From Streptomyces longisporoflavus (lineage in GTDB: Bacteria; Actinomycetota; Actinomycetes; Streptomycetales; Streptomycetaceae): a stretch of 64,000 nucleotides of DNA. Location of the stretch: contig NZ_BMTR01000002.1 of assembly GCF_014649775.1 (NCBI RefSeq), forward strand, positions 186,001-250,000. Reading direction: 5' to 3'. Under the pieces are notes generated by a model. The model was given only the letters and a program-made list of their open reading frames with translations, searched no databases and was not told the DNA's origin. Position 1 is the stretch's first letter; each line of letters begins with the position of its first letter. The translations under genes and the position numbers were made by a program. Below are positions 44,584-53,274 of this stretch, in pieces.

Positions 44584-45747
44584 TCAGCCGTACCGCAGGA
44601 TGCGCGGGGCGAAGGTGCCTTCGGGGCCGTCGGCCCGGCCGACCGACCACACCGCCGCCGTGCCGGGCACCGGCGTCAGCCCCAGCACCCGGGATTCGCC
44701 CTCCCCCGCCACGGCCGGTTCGCTGTACTCGGTGAAGGTCTGTCCGTGCCACGCAAGGAAGTCCGGCCCGGGCACGAGCGGCGGGTTGCTGCCCGGCGGG
44801 CCCCATTTCTGCGAGCGGGCCAGCGAGACCCAGCCCAGTTCGCCGGACGAGGCGGGGACCAGTGAGCTGACGGAGCCGAAGTCGGTGGGCACGGTCACCC
44901 GGTTCCACGCCTGCCCGTCGAAGCGGACCAGGAGCGGGGGAATCGGCCGGCCCGGCGGGCCGCCGACGAACCCTTCCGTGCCTCCGGCCCACACCTCCGT
45001 CGGCGAGACGGCAAGCACACTGCTCACGGCCGACCGCGGGAATCCGTTCACTGTCGTCTGCTGCCATGCCTGCCCGTTCCAGTGCGATACGGCCGCACCG
45101 GAGGTGTTGGCGCCCGCGGCCCAGACGTCGTCGGCCGCCAGGATGTGCAGGCCGTACACGGATCCCGGCGGCACGGGCACCTCCCGCCAGTCGCCCCCGT
45201 CCCGGCGCAGCAACACCTGCGCCCCGTCCCGCGAACCGATCAGCCAGGTCTCGTCGCCGCCGCTGACGGCTTTGGTCAGCACGACACCGCGCGGCGGCCG
45301 GGTCTCCTGCCAGGTCTTGCCGTCGTAGCGCAGCAGACGGGCACCGCCGGTCGCGTCACGGCCGACCGCCCAGACGGCGGACGGCGAGGTCGCGGCGACG
45401 GACAACAGCTCTCCCTGCCAGCCGACCCCGCGCAGATCCTGGCGCTGCCACGCGGTCCCGTCCCAGCGCAGCATCAGCGGGAAGCCCGGTGCCTCGCGGC
45501 CGACGGCGTCGGTGCCCACCGCCCACGCCAGGTCGGGGCCGAACGCCACGGCCTCGTTCAGCCCGGCCTGCGGGCGCACCTGCGCAGGGACCGCAACGTG
45601 TTGCCAGGCCTGCGCCCCCGCCGCGGCCGATGCCATGACGGCCGTGCAGGTCATGGCGACGGCGAGGGCCGCGACGAGCAGTCGGCGGACCCTGGGGAGG
45701 CTGCGGGTCCAGGCAAGGCTTCGGGTCCGGGGAAGTTGGTGTGCCAT
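44584..45747 (-). CDS. Secreted propeller-like repeat protein
   Basis: 387 residues. A signal peptide (RRLLVAALAVAMTCTAVMAS, then AGAQA) leads into repeats of the form W-A-V/A-G, about 10 residues, LLRWDG-AW (for example LAWAVGTDAVGRE, AVWAVGRDATGGA, DVWAAGANTSG), each about 45-50 residues, suggesting a beta-propeller. No catalytic residues were recognised. It starts 8 bp after the stop of a related gene, so the two form an operon of paralogues. Confidence 0.8.
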   Translation of the reverse strand: MAHQLPRTRSLAWTRSLPRVRRLLVAALAVAMTCTAVMASAAAGAQAWQHVAVPAQVRPQAGLNEAVAFGPDLAWAVGTDAVGREAPGFPLMLRWDGTAWQRQDLRGVGWQGELLSVAATSPSAVWAVGRDATGGARLLRYDGKTWQETRPPRGVVLTKAVSGGDETWLIGSRDGAQVLLRRDGGDWREVPVPPGSVYGLHILAADDVWAAGANTSGAAVSHWNGQAWQQTTVNGFPRSAVSSVLAVSPTEVWAGGTEGFVGGPPGRPIPPLLVRFDGQAWNRVTVPTDFGSVSSLVPASSGELGWVSLARSQKWGPPGSNPPLVPGPDFLAWHGQTFTEYSEPAVAGEGESRVLGLTPVPGTAAVWSVGRADGPEGTFAPRILRYG

Positions 45748-45755
45748 GGTCAGCC

Positions 45756-46862
45756 TCAGCCTCCGAGCCGCTCACTCATCAGGTTCGGTTTCGAGCCGTA
45801 GATCTCGGCGGTACCGAAGGACAGCAGTACGGAGCCGGCACGTGCCAGTGCACGCGGTTTGACGTCGATCGCGTGCGTGCGCTCGGGCCCGTAGGAGTAG
45901 GTGGTGCGGTTGCCCTCCACCCGCGCGTACTTGGACCGGAACGCGCGGTCGCTGCGCACCGGCAGCCACAGCGCGCCGTCCGGGCCGCGCACCATGGCCT
46001 CGGTGTAGGTGTCGCCCAGCGGTGGATAGGTGGTGCGCCACGCGTGGCCGTTCCAGGTCATCAGGTAGGTGCGGGCCACTCCGTCGGAGTACTGGCTGCC
46101 GCCGATCGTGGCCCGGCCGGACGGTTCGAGCAGGATCGTGTGCACGTTGCTGTTCGCCGGCAGCGGCACCTTCGCGTCCCGCCAAGCCGTGCCGTCCCAG
46201 CGCAGGACAGTGGTTCCGGTATCGGTGTCCGCCCGGGCCCAGGCGTCGGTGGCGGTACGCGCGGTGACTCCCATCAGGTACAACACACCGTCCGGGACCG
46301 GCTGTTCGGACCAACCGGAGCCGTCGTAGTACAGGACCTTCAGTCCGGCGTCGTCCTCGCCGACCACCCACGCGGCACCTGGTACCGCGGCGAAGTCCTG
46401 GTAGGTCCACAGGGCCTGCGGCAGCGGGACGGTGCTCCATCCGCTCGCCGACCTGCGCAGTATCTGCCCCTCCCCCGCGCCGTCGCTGCGGAGGATCCAC
46501 ACCTCGTTGCCGACGAACTGCACCTTGCCCAGCCGGCCCGGTTCACCGGCGCCGGGGAAGGTGGTGTCCCGGCTCCACGCCGTGCCGTTCCACCGGTACA
46601 GCAGCGGCCGCAGTCCATCGGCGGCCTGCTCGTATCCGGTGGCCCATGCCTCGTCCGGCCCGCGGGCAGCGAGATCGGACACGGTCACCGGCGGGGCTGC
46701 CGCGGGCACCGGAAGCGCCGCCCAACTCGGCTTCGCGGGTGCGGCGGGTGACGCGGGCGCGGCGGGCGCCACGGCCGCAGCGGGTGACACGGCCGCAGCG
46801 GGTGAGACGAGCGCGGCGTACGCGATCACCAGGCAGACCATGACCACACGGAGACCGTTCAC
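45756..46862 (-). CDS. Secreted propeller-like repeat protein (paralogue)
   Basis: About 368 residues from GTG 46862, preceded by GGGGGTCC. A hydrophobic signal (VVMVCLVIAYAALVSPAAAV) is followed by an Ala/Pro-rich tether (SPAAAVAPAAPASPAAPAKP) and W-x-G/LLYRWNGTAW-type repeats like those of the downstream gene. The tether is encoded by short internal DNA repeats. Probably extracellular or wall-associated; function unknown. Two strong hairpins upstream separate it from the rodlin-like gene. Confidence 0.78.
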   Translation of the reverse strand: MNGLRVVMVCLVIAYAALVSPAAAVSPAAAVAPAAPASPAAPAKPSWAALPVPAAAPPVTVSDLAARGPDEAWATGYEQAADGLRPLLYRWNGTAWSRDTTFPGAGEPGRLGKVQFVGNEVWILRSDGAGEGQILRRSASGWSTVPLPQALWTYQDFAAVPGAAWVVGEDDAGLKVLYYDGSGWSEQPVPDGVLYLMGVTARTATDAWARADTDTGTTVLRWDGTAWRDAKVPLPANSNVHTILLEPSGRATIGGSQYSDGVARTYLMTWNGHAWRTTYPPLGDTYTEAMVRGPDGALWLPVRSDRAFRSKYARVEGNRTTYSYGPERTHAIDVKPRALARAGSVLLSFGTAEIYGSKPNLMSERLGG

Positions 46863-46966
46863 GGGACCCCCAGTACGTGAAGGGCGCACAGCCTATTGGC
46901 ATGCACACGCCCACGAAAGGCGGCATCCGGCCGATCGCGCTTCCGGCGTCTCGCAGCGCACCACAA

Positions 46967-47026
46967 AGGGGCCTGTGGCCCTGCAGCCGGTCCGCGAGCG
47001 GAGCAACTGCGGGGCCACAGGCCCCT
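46967..47026. terminator. Very long GC-rich hairpin
   Basis: AGGGGCCTGTGGCCC (46967-46981) is perfectly complementary to 47012-47026. Pairing continues inward for five more base pairs with one G-T, and the loop holds TCCGC-ga-GCGGA. It lies between the rodlin-like gene and the downstream propeller gene. Confidence 0.75.
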
Positions 47027-47031
47027 CGTAC

Positions 47032-47070
47032 CGCCTCCGCGGGCCGGGCGGCACCCGGCCCGCGGAGGCG
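47032..47070 (-). terminator. 17-bp perfect stem terminator of the rodlin-like gene
   Basis: CGCCTCCGCGGGCCGGG (47032-47048) pairs with 47054-47070 around a 5-nt loop. It begins 9 bp after the rodlin-like stop codon on the minus strand. Confidence 0.85.
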
Positions 47071-47079
47071 TCGTCAGGT

Positions 47080-47484
47080 TCAGCCGTTGTTGGAGCCGTT
47101 GCCCGACAGCGCCGGGATGTCGTTGAGGATGTGCGACAGCGGCTCGTCCTGCTTGCCCTGCGTGGAGTTCTCGGCGCACTGCTGGTTCTGCGGCGCGGAG
47201 AGGATCGGGATGTCCTGAACGGCGATCGGCACGAGACCGACGAGGGCGCCGACGTTCGCCTTGACGGGCACACCAAGGCAGAGCTTGTTCAAAGAGCCCT
47301 GGACCAGGGCCCCCTGCAGACTCATGTCCCCCTTGGTGGCGCTGTTGCCGAACGCCGTCTCGGCACCGTTGCCGCTGAGCGAGGTGGTGCCGGTGTCGTC
47401 GCCGATGGCGACGGCGCTGCCGGCGCCGCCGGCCAGGGCGACAGCGGCAAGGCTCAGGGCGAGGGGGAGATTACGGGTACGCAT
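47080..47484 (-). CDS. Rodlin-like surface protein
   Basis: 134 residues. A Sec signal ([20 protein letters not shown] ending AVA) is followed by [20 protein letters not shown] and [20 protein letters not shown]. Then come [40 protein letters not shown] and [13 protein letters not shown]. The order and the two Cys contexts match the rodlins RdlA/RdlB, secreted proteins that arrange chaplin fibrils into rodlets on aerial hyphae and spores. Rodlin genes usually come as a pair; only one is present here. ATG 47484 is chosen because it exposes the signal peptide. Confidence 0.9.
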   Translation of the reverse strand: MRTRNLPLALSLAAVALAGGAGSAVAIGDDTGTTSLSGNGAETAFGNSATKGDMSLQGALVQGSLNKLCLGVPVKANVGALVGLVPIAVQDIPILSAPQNQQCAENSTQGKQDEPLSHILNDIPALSGNGSNNG

Positions 47485-47865
47485 GTCACTCCAGAACGAA
47501 ACGTGAGTTGCTAGGAGGGGCCAGTACATCCGCCAATGCCCCGGTACTGCGCCTATTCACCCGTTAGCGGAGTGTCGACGTATCCGGGATGACGAGGGCC
47601 CACGCAACGGCCACGGAGATCGCCCGCCGGTGCTCTTGTCGGACAAACCTGTTGCCACGTTCCCGGACTCCAACTCGCTTTCCCCGCCGCCCCCATACCC
47701 AGCTGACGCACAATTGGCGGGGTTTACCGCAGAGTGAGTTCAGCTCCCCCGCGTTCCCGATGTCGCGCGTGACGACGATCACTCCGCTGTGTTCGCAGCG
47801 GTGTCAACCGGATCGTGCCCGGCAGGCGTATGCCAGGTGAAGCGAGAGAGATCCGGGAGTGGTCG

Positions 47866-48366
47866 TTGACCGTCGAGGAGTTCGAGAAATTCTATGCCCA
47901 GACGGTCACGCGTCTCACGGGGCAGCTGTACGTCATGCTCGGCGACCTGCACGAGGCACAGGACGTCGTACAGGAGGCGTTCGTGCGGGCCTGGCGGCAT
48001 CGGCGCCGGCTCGATCGTGACGGGCAGCCCGAAGCGTGGATCCGCACCACCGCCTGGCGCCTCGCGGTCAGCCGCTGGCGCTCCCGGCGGCGCACCACGG
48101 AGGCCTGGCAGCGCAGCAGCGCACCGCCGGACACCGAAGGCCCCGGCCCCGAGGCCGTCGTGCTCGTGGACGCACTGCGCACCCTGCCCGCCCAGCAGCG
48201 CCGCACGATGACCCTGCACTACCTGTGCGACCTGAGCGTCGAGCAGATCGCCGGTGAGACGGGCCTGTCCAGCGGCACGGTCAAGACACATCTGTTCCGC
48301 GGGCGAGCCGCACTCGCCAGCCGCCTCAAGGACCCGCGCATCGAGGAGGAGGCTTTCGATGTCTGA
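47866..48366 (+). CDS. SigE-type ECF sigma factor
   Basis: 166 residues from TTG 47866, preceded by GGGAGTGG. The first residues TVEEFEKFYAQTVTRLTGQL are typical of this actinobacterial ECF group. Region 2 continues with GDLHEAQDVVQEAFVRAWRH; region 4 has LRTLPAQQRRTMTLHYLCDL and GLSSGTVKTHLFRGRAALAS. The 3' end overlaps the next gene by 8 bp. The partner membrane protein may control its release. Confidence 0.92.
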   Translation: MTVEEFEKFYAQTVTRLTGQLYVMLGDLHEAQDVVQEAFVRAWRHRRRLDRDGQPEAWIRTTAWRLAVSRWRSRRRTTEAWQRSSAPPDTEGPGPEAVVLVDALRTLPAQQRRTMTLHYLCDLSVEQIAGETGLSSGTVKTHLFRGRAALASRLKDPRIEEEAFDV

Positions 48367-48694
48367 ACCCAACGACCCGCTGCGCTCGCTGTTCCGTGAG
48401 GCCGCGGACCGCGGCCAGACCCAGGCAGGGCTGCCGCCGTTCGCGCAGATCGCCGAGCGCGGCAGAAGGTCGCAGCGCCGCCGGCGCGCCGTGGTCACGC
48501 TTGCCGCGTGCCTGGTCCTTGGGGCCGGCGGAGCGGCCGCGGTCACGCTCCTTCCGGGCGATCCGGCGCCGGTCCCCCCGGCGAACACACCCTCCCGGCC
48601 CGCGCCGTCCCCGATGGACACCGCCCCGCCGCCTTCCTCCACGCCGACGAACCCCCCGACCCACAACGCCAGCACGAGCCCGCCCCCGCGCTGA
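48359..48694 (+). CDS. Small single-pass membrane protein coupled to the sigma factor
   Basis: 111 residues. Cytoplasmic part of about 40 residues (LRSLFREAADRGQTQAGLPP, then ERGRRSQRRRRAVV), one TM helix (TLAACLVLGAGGAAAVTLLP) and a Pro/Ser/Thr-rich outer tail. The ATG overlaps the sigma gene by 8 bp. Topology and coupling suggest an anti-sigma-like or accessory role, but no zinc-binding HxxxCxxC motif is present. Confidence 0.75.
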   Translation: MSEPNDPLRSLFREAADRGQTQAGLPPFAQIAERGRRSQRRRRAVVTLAACLVLGAGGAAAVTLLPGDPAPVPPANTPSRPAPSPMDTAPPPSSTPTNPPTHNASTSPPPR

Positions 48695-48822
48695 GCCGCC
48701 GAGCACTCGCGCCTGCCCGTAGACCGACCGCTCCGCGCATCTCCGTCCTGACACCCCCGTGATCCGGCGGGCCGCCTCACCGGCCGATGCCGCATGCCCA
48801 CGCGCACCCAGAAGAGTCCCTT

Positions 48823-50097
48823 ATGCCCCTGTTCATACCCTCATCGGCGGCGCGTCCGTCCGAGCGCCCGATCGCCCCCGTACAACCCGGCGCCGAGACC
48901 GGCACCGGCACCGACAACAAGCCGCTGCCCCTGACTCGGCCGTCTCCCCGCTCCGGCCGTGCCGCCCTGCGGCTGTCACCCGCCGACCGCGAAGTGCTCT
49001 GGCTGTACCTGCTGACGCGCCTGGCCCTCTGGATCACCGCCTACTGCGCCCGCTGGCTCTTCCCCCAGAACCCGGATGCCCATGCGCCCGACAGTGTCCT
49101 CGCCCCCTTCCAGCACTGGGACTGGGCCCACTACATGCACATCGCGCGCGACGGCTACTTCCCCGGCGGAGCCGGTCCCGCGCTCAGCGGCTGGGACAAC
49201 CGGGAGGCCTTCTTCCCCGGCTTTCCGCTCCTGCTGCGCACCGTGCACCTCGTGGTGCCGCACTGGACCGCGGCCGGACTGCTCATCTCCTTGGCCGCAG
49301 GAGCCGTCGCGGTCCTCGCGCTGGCGAGGATCGCCCGCCTCCATCTGCGCCACCCGTCCGCAGGCCGACGCGCCGCCCTGTTCCTGCTCCTGTCACCGTG
49401 TGCCGTGTTCCTGGCCGTCGGCTACACCGAGGCCCTCTTCCTCGCCCTGGCCCTGCCCGCCTGGCTCGCGGCCCAGCGGCGTCACTGGCCCCTGGCCGCC
49501 ACGCTGACAGCCCTGGCCGCCACCGTCCGGGTCACCGGGCTCTTCCTGGCCGCGGCCATCGCCCTGCACTTCCTGCTCACCGCCCGCACCCACCGGCGCC
49601 GGCGCGCGTTGCCGTGGCTGGCTCTGCCCGCGCTCCCGGCGGCCCTCTACAGCTGGTACCTGCACGCGCACACCGGTGACTGGATGGCCTGGCAGCACGC
49701 GCAGGAACGCGGCTGGCACCGCACCTTCCACGCACCGTGGGAAGCGTGGTCCCGTACCTGGGAGGCGGCCTTCTCGCACACGCAGGCCCTCGGGTACGCC
49801 GGTATGTTCCAGGCCGAACTCCTCGCCATGACCGCAGGTCTGCTCCTGCTGGCTCTGCTGCTTTACCGCCGCCGCTGGCCCGAAGCCCTCTACCTCGCCC
49901 TCAACCTCTGGGCGCTCGGAACCTCGTACTGGTACATGTCCATCCCCCGCGCCACCCTCGTGTGGTGGCCGCTGTGGATCGCCCTGACCGCCTGGAGCCT
50001 GCGCCGCCCACGCCTCACCACGATCTGCCTGTGCCTGGGCGCCCCGCTCACGACGGTCGTCACCCTCACCTTCCTGACAGGGCGTTGGGCTGGGTGA
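48823..50097 (+). CDS. PIG-V-like mannosyltransferase, integral membrane GT-C protein
   Basis: About 424 residues with 9-10 hydrophobic helices. The luminal motif PFQHWDWAHYMHIARDGYF followed by NREAFFPGFPLLLRTVHLVV is the PIG-V/GPI-mannosyltransferase-like signature, with the Asp of WDW as likely catalytic base using a polyprenyl-phosphate sugar. In actinomycetes related proteins glycosylate envelope molecules. The N-terminal 60 residues are Pro/Thr-rich and cytosolic. ATG 48823 follows AGAAGAG; ATG 48787 is possible. Confidence 0.85.
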   Translation: MPLFIPSSAARPSERPIAPVQPGAETGTGTDNKPLPLTRPSPRSGRAALRLSPADREVLWLYLLTRLALWITAYCARWLFPQNPDAHAPDSVLAPFQHWDWAHYMHIARDGYFPGGAGPALSGWDNREAFFPGFPLLLRTVHLVVPHWTAAGLLISLAAGAVAVLALARIARLHLRHPSAGRRAALFLLLSPCAVFLAVGYTEALFLALALPAWLAAQRRHWPLAATLTALAATVRVTGLFLAAAIALHFLLTARTHRRRRALPWLALPALPAALYSWYLHAHTGDWMAWQHAQERGWHRTFHAPWEAWSRTWEAAFSHTQALGYAGMFQAELLAMTAGLLLLALLLYRRRWPEALYLALNLWALGTSYWYMSIPRATLVWWPLWIALTAWSLRRPRLTTICLCLGAPLTTVVTLTFLTGRWAG

Positions 50098-50206
50098 ATG
50101 GCCCCTAGCTCGGGCTAGCTCCGGCTGGCTGTGGCCGAAGCGGCGCTGTCAGTGGCCTGAAGTACGCTTCGCGGCACTGCACTTCCATTGTGAGGACCGA
50201 GAGAAG

Positions 50207-51697
50207 TTGACTGATCTGACTGCCTTCCCGCTGCCCTTTTCCGGAGCAGGCGCAGCCGCCGCGATACCCCGGACTCTGCGCGAGCTGCAGATGATGGAGT
50301 GCAGCGCCGCTATCCGCGAAAAGCCCTCGTGGTTCGTCAAGATGAACGACCCCGGCATTGTTGCCAGCTGGACCCGGGAAGCGTCTGCCCAGGGCATGAC
50401 CGAAGCGCAGATTCGCTATGTTCTTGATGAACTCCCCTATTACGCCGGGCTGCGCGACGAGCACACCGGCATCGAGCTGACCGGCGTCGACGGAGTCTGG
50501 CAGTCGGACACGCTGATCGACGAGGAGCTGCGGTCCCGCCTGCGTGCGGCGGTTCGGGTTCTGGAAGAAATCCCCGAAGCGGAGAAGGACTGGCATCCGG
50601 GGTCCGACGGCCAGGTACTGGACGTGGTGCACCCCTCACTCTTCTGCCTCGTACGCGAAGTGAGCGGTGCGCCGGAGCGGGCCTGGCAGTTCACGCCGAA
50701 TTACTGGTCGAAGCACGAATTCTCGGAGAAGTTCCAGTGGTTGCCCACTGATGTGCAGGTCGGCGACGACGGGGACGTGTCCTTCCTTTCGTACGTCAAC
50801 AACGTCCACCCCGAAAAGCACCGCGAACTCGCCTCCGTGCTGCCGGAGCTGTTCGCGCGCATGCTCCCGCTGTGGGAGAACGTGCTCACCGACCTGCGCC
50901 ATCCGCGGCCTCCGCGGATCGAGGCCGATCCCTACTCCTGGTACGAGGGCAGTGAGCCGGTCGCACCCGACGACTCCCACGACAGTGACGCTTACGCGGC
51001 ATATGAAAGGGCGATGGACGACTGGTGGCAAAACCGCCTCCCGACCGTGCCCGACGCCCCGGCCTTTACCCCGCCCGCGGCACTCGACGACTCCGCCCGC
51101 GTCGACCTGCGCGGCCGTCGCCTGCAAGTCATCGTCAAGCTCGCCACGATTCACCTCACTCCGGAGAAGCCTGAGTATGAGGGCGGTTCCTGGCATGTCG
51201 AGGGAATGCGGAACGAGCGGATCGTCTCGACCGGCATCTACTACTGGGACAGCGAGAACATCACGGAAAGCCGGCTCAGTTTCCGCGCGGCCATCGACGA
51301 CCCGGATTACGAGCAGAACGACGACGCCGGCATGAGGGAGGTGTACGGCCTGGACGACGAAGACCCTCTCAACCAGAACCTCGGATCGGCCTCGACCCCG
51401 GCAGGCCGCTGCCTGGCTTTCCCGAACGTCCTGCAACACCGCGTCGGATCGTTCCGCCTCGCAGACCCCGGCCGGCCGGGATACCGCAAGATCCTCGCGT
51501 TCTTCCTGGTCGACCCCTCACAGAACATCGTCTCGACTTCCGACGTACCACCGCAGCAACCGTGGTCAGACACCTCGACCATGACACTGGAGCAGGCCAA
51601 GGAATACCGCGAAGAACTCATGCGGGAACGCAAGTTCTTCATCGCCGAACACAACGAACAGGTCTACGAGCGCGAGTTCTCGCTCTGCGAGCACTGA
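50207..51697 (+). CDS. DUF4246 family protein, 2OG-oxygenase-like fold
   Basis: 496 residues. The C-terminal half has YEGGSWHVEGMRNERIVSTG (His and Glu), then CLAFPNVLQHRVGSFRLADP (distal His) and YRKILAFFLVDP with Lys/Arg. This is the spacing of an Fe(II) facial triad and co-substrate Arg of DUF4246, a family mostly known from fungi. The N-terminal half includes MMECSAAIREKPSWFVKMND, also typical. TTG 50207 is preceded by GAGAGAAG. Likely an oxygenase of unknown substrate; fungal-to-bacterial spread is a possibility. Confidence 0.82.
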   Translation: MTDLTAFPLPFSGAGAAAAIPRTLRELQMMECSAAIREKPSWFVKMNDPGIVASWTREASAQGMTEAQIRYVLDELPYYAGLRDEHTGIELTGVDGVWQSDTLIDEELRSRLRAAVRVLEEIPEAEKDWHPGSDGQVLDVVHPSLFCLVREVSGAPERAWQFTPNYWSKHEFSEKFQWLPTDVQVGDDGDVSFLSYVNNVHPEKHRELASVLPELFARMLPLWENVLTDLRHPRPPRIEADPYSWYEGSEPVAPDDSHDSDAYAAYERAMDDWWQNRLPTVPDAPAFTPPAALDDSARVDLRGRRLQVIVKLATIHLTPEKPEYEGGSWHVEGMRNERIVSTGIYYWDSENITESRLSFRAAIDDPDYEQNDDAGMREVYGLDDEDPLNQNLGSASTPAGRCLAFPNVLQHRVGSFRLADPGRPGYRKILAFFLVDPSQNIVSTSDVPPQQPWSDTSTMTLEQAKEYREELMRERKFFIAEHNEQVYEREFSLCEH

Positions 51698-51726
51698 TCT
51701 TGGAGTCCTCCGGGTAGCCGGGAGGC

Positions 51727-51918
51727 ATGAATTTGGGAGACGGGCCACTCGCGGTCCGGTTGGCGATGACGGTTCCTGCCGCCGCGCTGTACGCACTGAG
51801 CACGCATGTGGTGCGGAGAGCATCGTGGGCGGACACAAGGTGGCGCTTCCTCGTGTTCCTGGGGACGCTGTTGGTGTTGGTGTTCGCGATCGCGGGTTGG
51901 CGTAGGTGGCGGCGGTGA
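51727..51918 (+). CDS. Small membrane protein
   Basis: 63 residues with two hydrophobic helices (LAVRLAMTVPAAALYALSTH and FLVFLGTLLVLVFAIAGWRR) and an Arg-rich end. GGGAGGC immediately precedes the ATG. It begins 29 bp after the DUF4246 gene and may be co-transcribed. No family recognised. Confidence 0.6.
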   Translation: MNLGDGPLAVRLAMTVPAAALYALSTHVVRRASWADTRWRFLVFLGTLLVLVFAIAGWRRWRR

Positions 51919-52154
51919 CGGGTGTTCCATCCACCGGCGGCAGTTCCCGGACGGTCAAGTGAGCAATTTCAGTCAACAGCTACACGTTATTGCTGGCAGT
52001 CACGCAACCAGGCACAACGGGGATCTGGGGCGAGTGGGCGACTGGAGTGCGGCTGACGGGAGAGTGACCTGCTCCGCCCAGACCTGTACGACATCGTCTG
52101 ATGGGTCCGCTCGGACCTTCAGGACGTCGTCGGATCAGACCGTACGGATCGTTC

Positions 52155-52913
52155 TCAGACCTGCACGACGTCCACCCCGGCGGCCCGCAGCGCGTCCAGT
52201 TCGTCCTCGGGTGCCGAGCCGTCGGTGATGACCCGGTACAGCTGGCGGGCGGGCGCAATGCGGACCGGGCCCGAGCGGCCGAACTTCGATCCGTCGACCA
52301 GGGCCGTGATCCGCCGTACGCGCGAGAGCAGCCAGCGGTCAGTCTCCGCCTCGTCCACGTGCGCGCCGCTGATCCCGGCCTCCGTGATGCCATAGGCGCC
52401 CACGAACGCCTCGTCCACCTGTAGTTCTTCCAGTGCCTGGCGCGTCAGGTGGCCCAGCAGGGACATCTCCCGATGGCGCAGGTAACCGCCGAGCACGACC
52501 GTGCTGATCTCCTCGAAACGGGCGAGGTCAACGGCCAGATGGAGCGAGTTGGTGACCACCGTCAGCCGCTCGATCCCCTCTAGCAGCGGCACCATCGCGG
52601 CAGTGGTCGTACCGCCGGTGACGAGGATCGTGGCGCCGGGGGCGATGTGCTCCACGGCGGCGCTCGCCAGCTTGCTCTTCTCCCGGGAGGCGACCCCGCT
52701 GCGCTGCGGCCGGTCGGGCTCGTCCGCCTGGACCGCTTCGGCCATCGCCCCGCCGTGGGTGCGGTTCAGCAGGCCTTGGGCCTGCAGCGCGGACAGGTCC
52801 CTGCGGATGGTCGAAGGGCTGACGTCCAGACGCTCGGCGAGCATGCCCACATGGGCGACGCCTTCCGCGCGCACCGCGTGGAGCAACCTCTTCCTTCGCT
52901 CGGCGCCCAGCAT
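52155..52913 (-). CDS. DeoR/GlpR-family transcriptional repressor
   Basis: 252 residues. N-terminal HTH ERRKRLLHAVRAEGVAHVGM and LAERLDVSPSTIRRDLSALQ, then the sugar-phosphate-sensing ISOCOT-like domain (GATILVTGGTTTAAMVPLLE, VDEAFVGAYGITEAGISGAH, VDGSKFGRSGPVRIAP). It is divergent from a SIS-domain sugar isomerase, whose substrate phosphate-sugar is the probable inducer. Repeats of GCTCAT lie in the intergenic region. Confidence 0.94.
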   Translation of the reverse strand: MLGAERRKRLLHAVRAEGVAHVGMLAERLDVSPSTIRRDLSALQAQGLLNRTHGGAMAEAVQADEPDRPQRSGVASREKSKLASAAVEHIAPGATILVTGGTTTAAMVPLLEGIERLTVVTNSLHLAVDLARFEEISTVVLGGYLRHREMSLLGHLTRQALEELQVDEAFVGAYGITEAGISGAHVDEAETDRWLLSRVRRITALVDGSKFGRSGPVRIAPARQLYRVITDGSAPEDELDALRAAGVDVVQV

Positions 52914-53150
52914 GGCCTGGTCTCTCTTCTCCTCGGCGTGGGCGCGAAGACCGGCTCGGTCCTGCCCTGCGACTTTTGCGGCAGGCGGTGGCCCGTCTGT
53001 CCCTCACGGGAAGCTTACTGGGGTTGCTCATCTCTGCCAGAAATTGACTCCGCCGCGGGCGACGGACGTCGCCTACGAGCAGCCTGCCGCTGCTCCCTCC
53101 CGAACGGGACTCGCCGGGAGGGGCGTTGGGACACTCCCAGATCCAGCATC

Positions 53151-53190
53151 GCTCACTGTTGCTCATTTTTGCTCATTGACGCTTGTTAAT
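53151..53190 (+). promoter_or_regulatory. Four 10-bp phased repeats, probable DeoR operator
   Basis: GCTCACTGTT, GCTCATTTTT, GCTCATTGAC and GCTTGTTAAT follow each other with an exact 10-bp period, so they lie on one face of the helix. A further TTGCTCAT is at 53024-53031, nearer the deoR start. The array ends 84 bp before the SIS gene start. Confidence 0.7.
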
Positions 53191-53274
53191 GGAAATGAAT
53201 AGGGTGCCAGCGTGGCGCCCTCGGCACCTCCTGAGGGGTGCGCGCCCAAATTGCCTCTGCCTGAAGGAGTTTGC

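Noticed and set aside
48359..48694. Zinc-binding anti-sigma factor
   Set aside because: The protein has the right position and topology but no HxxxCxxC motif, so it is called only a membrane partner.
52079..52172. Partial duplication of the deoR 3' end (CAGACCTGYACGACRTC at 52079 and 52156)
   Set aside because: Seventeen positions with two mismatches; too short and degenerate to separate from chance in such GC-rich DNA.
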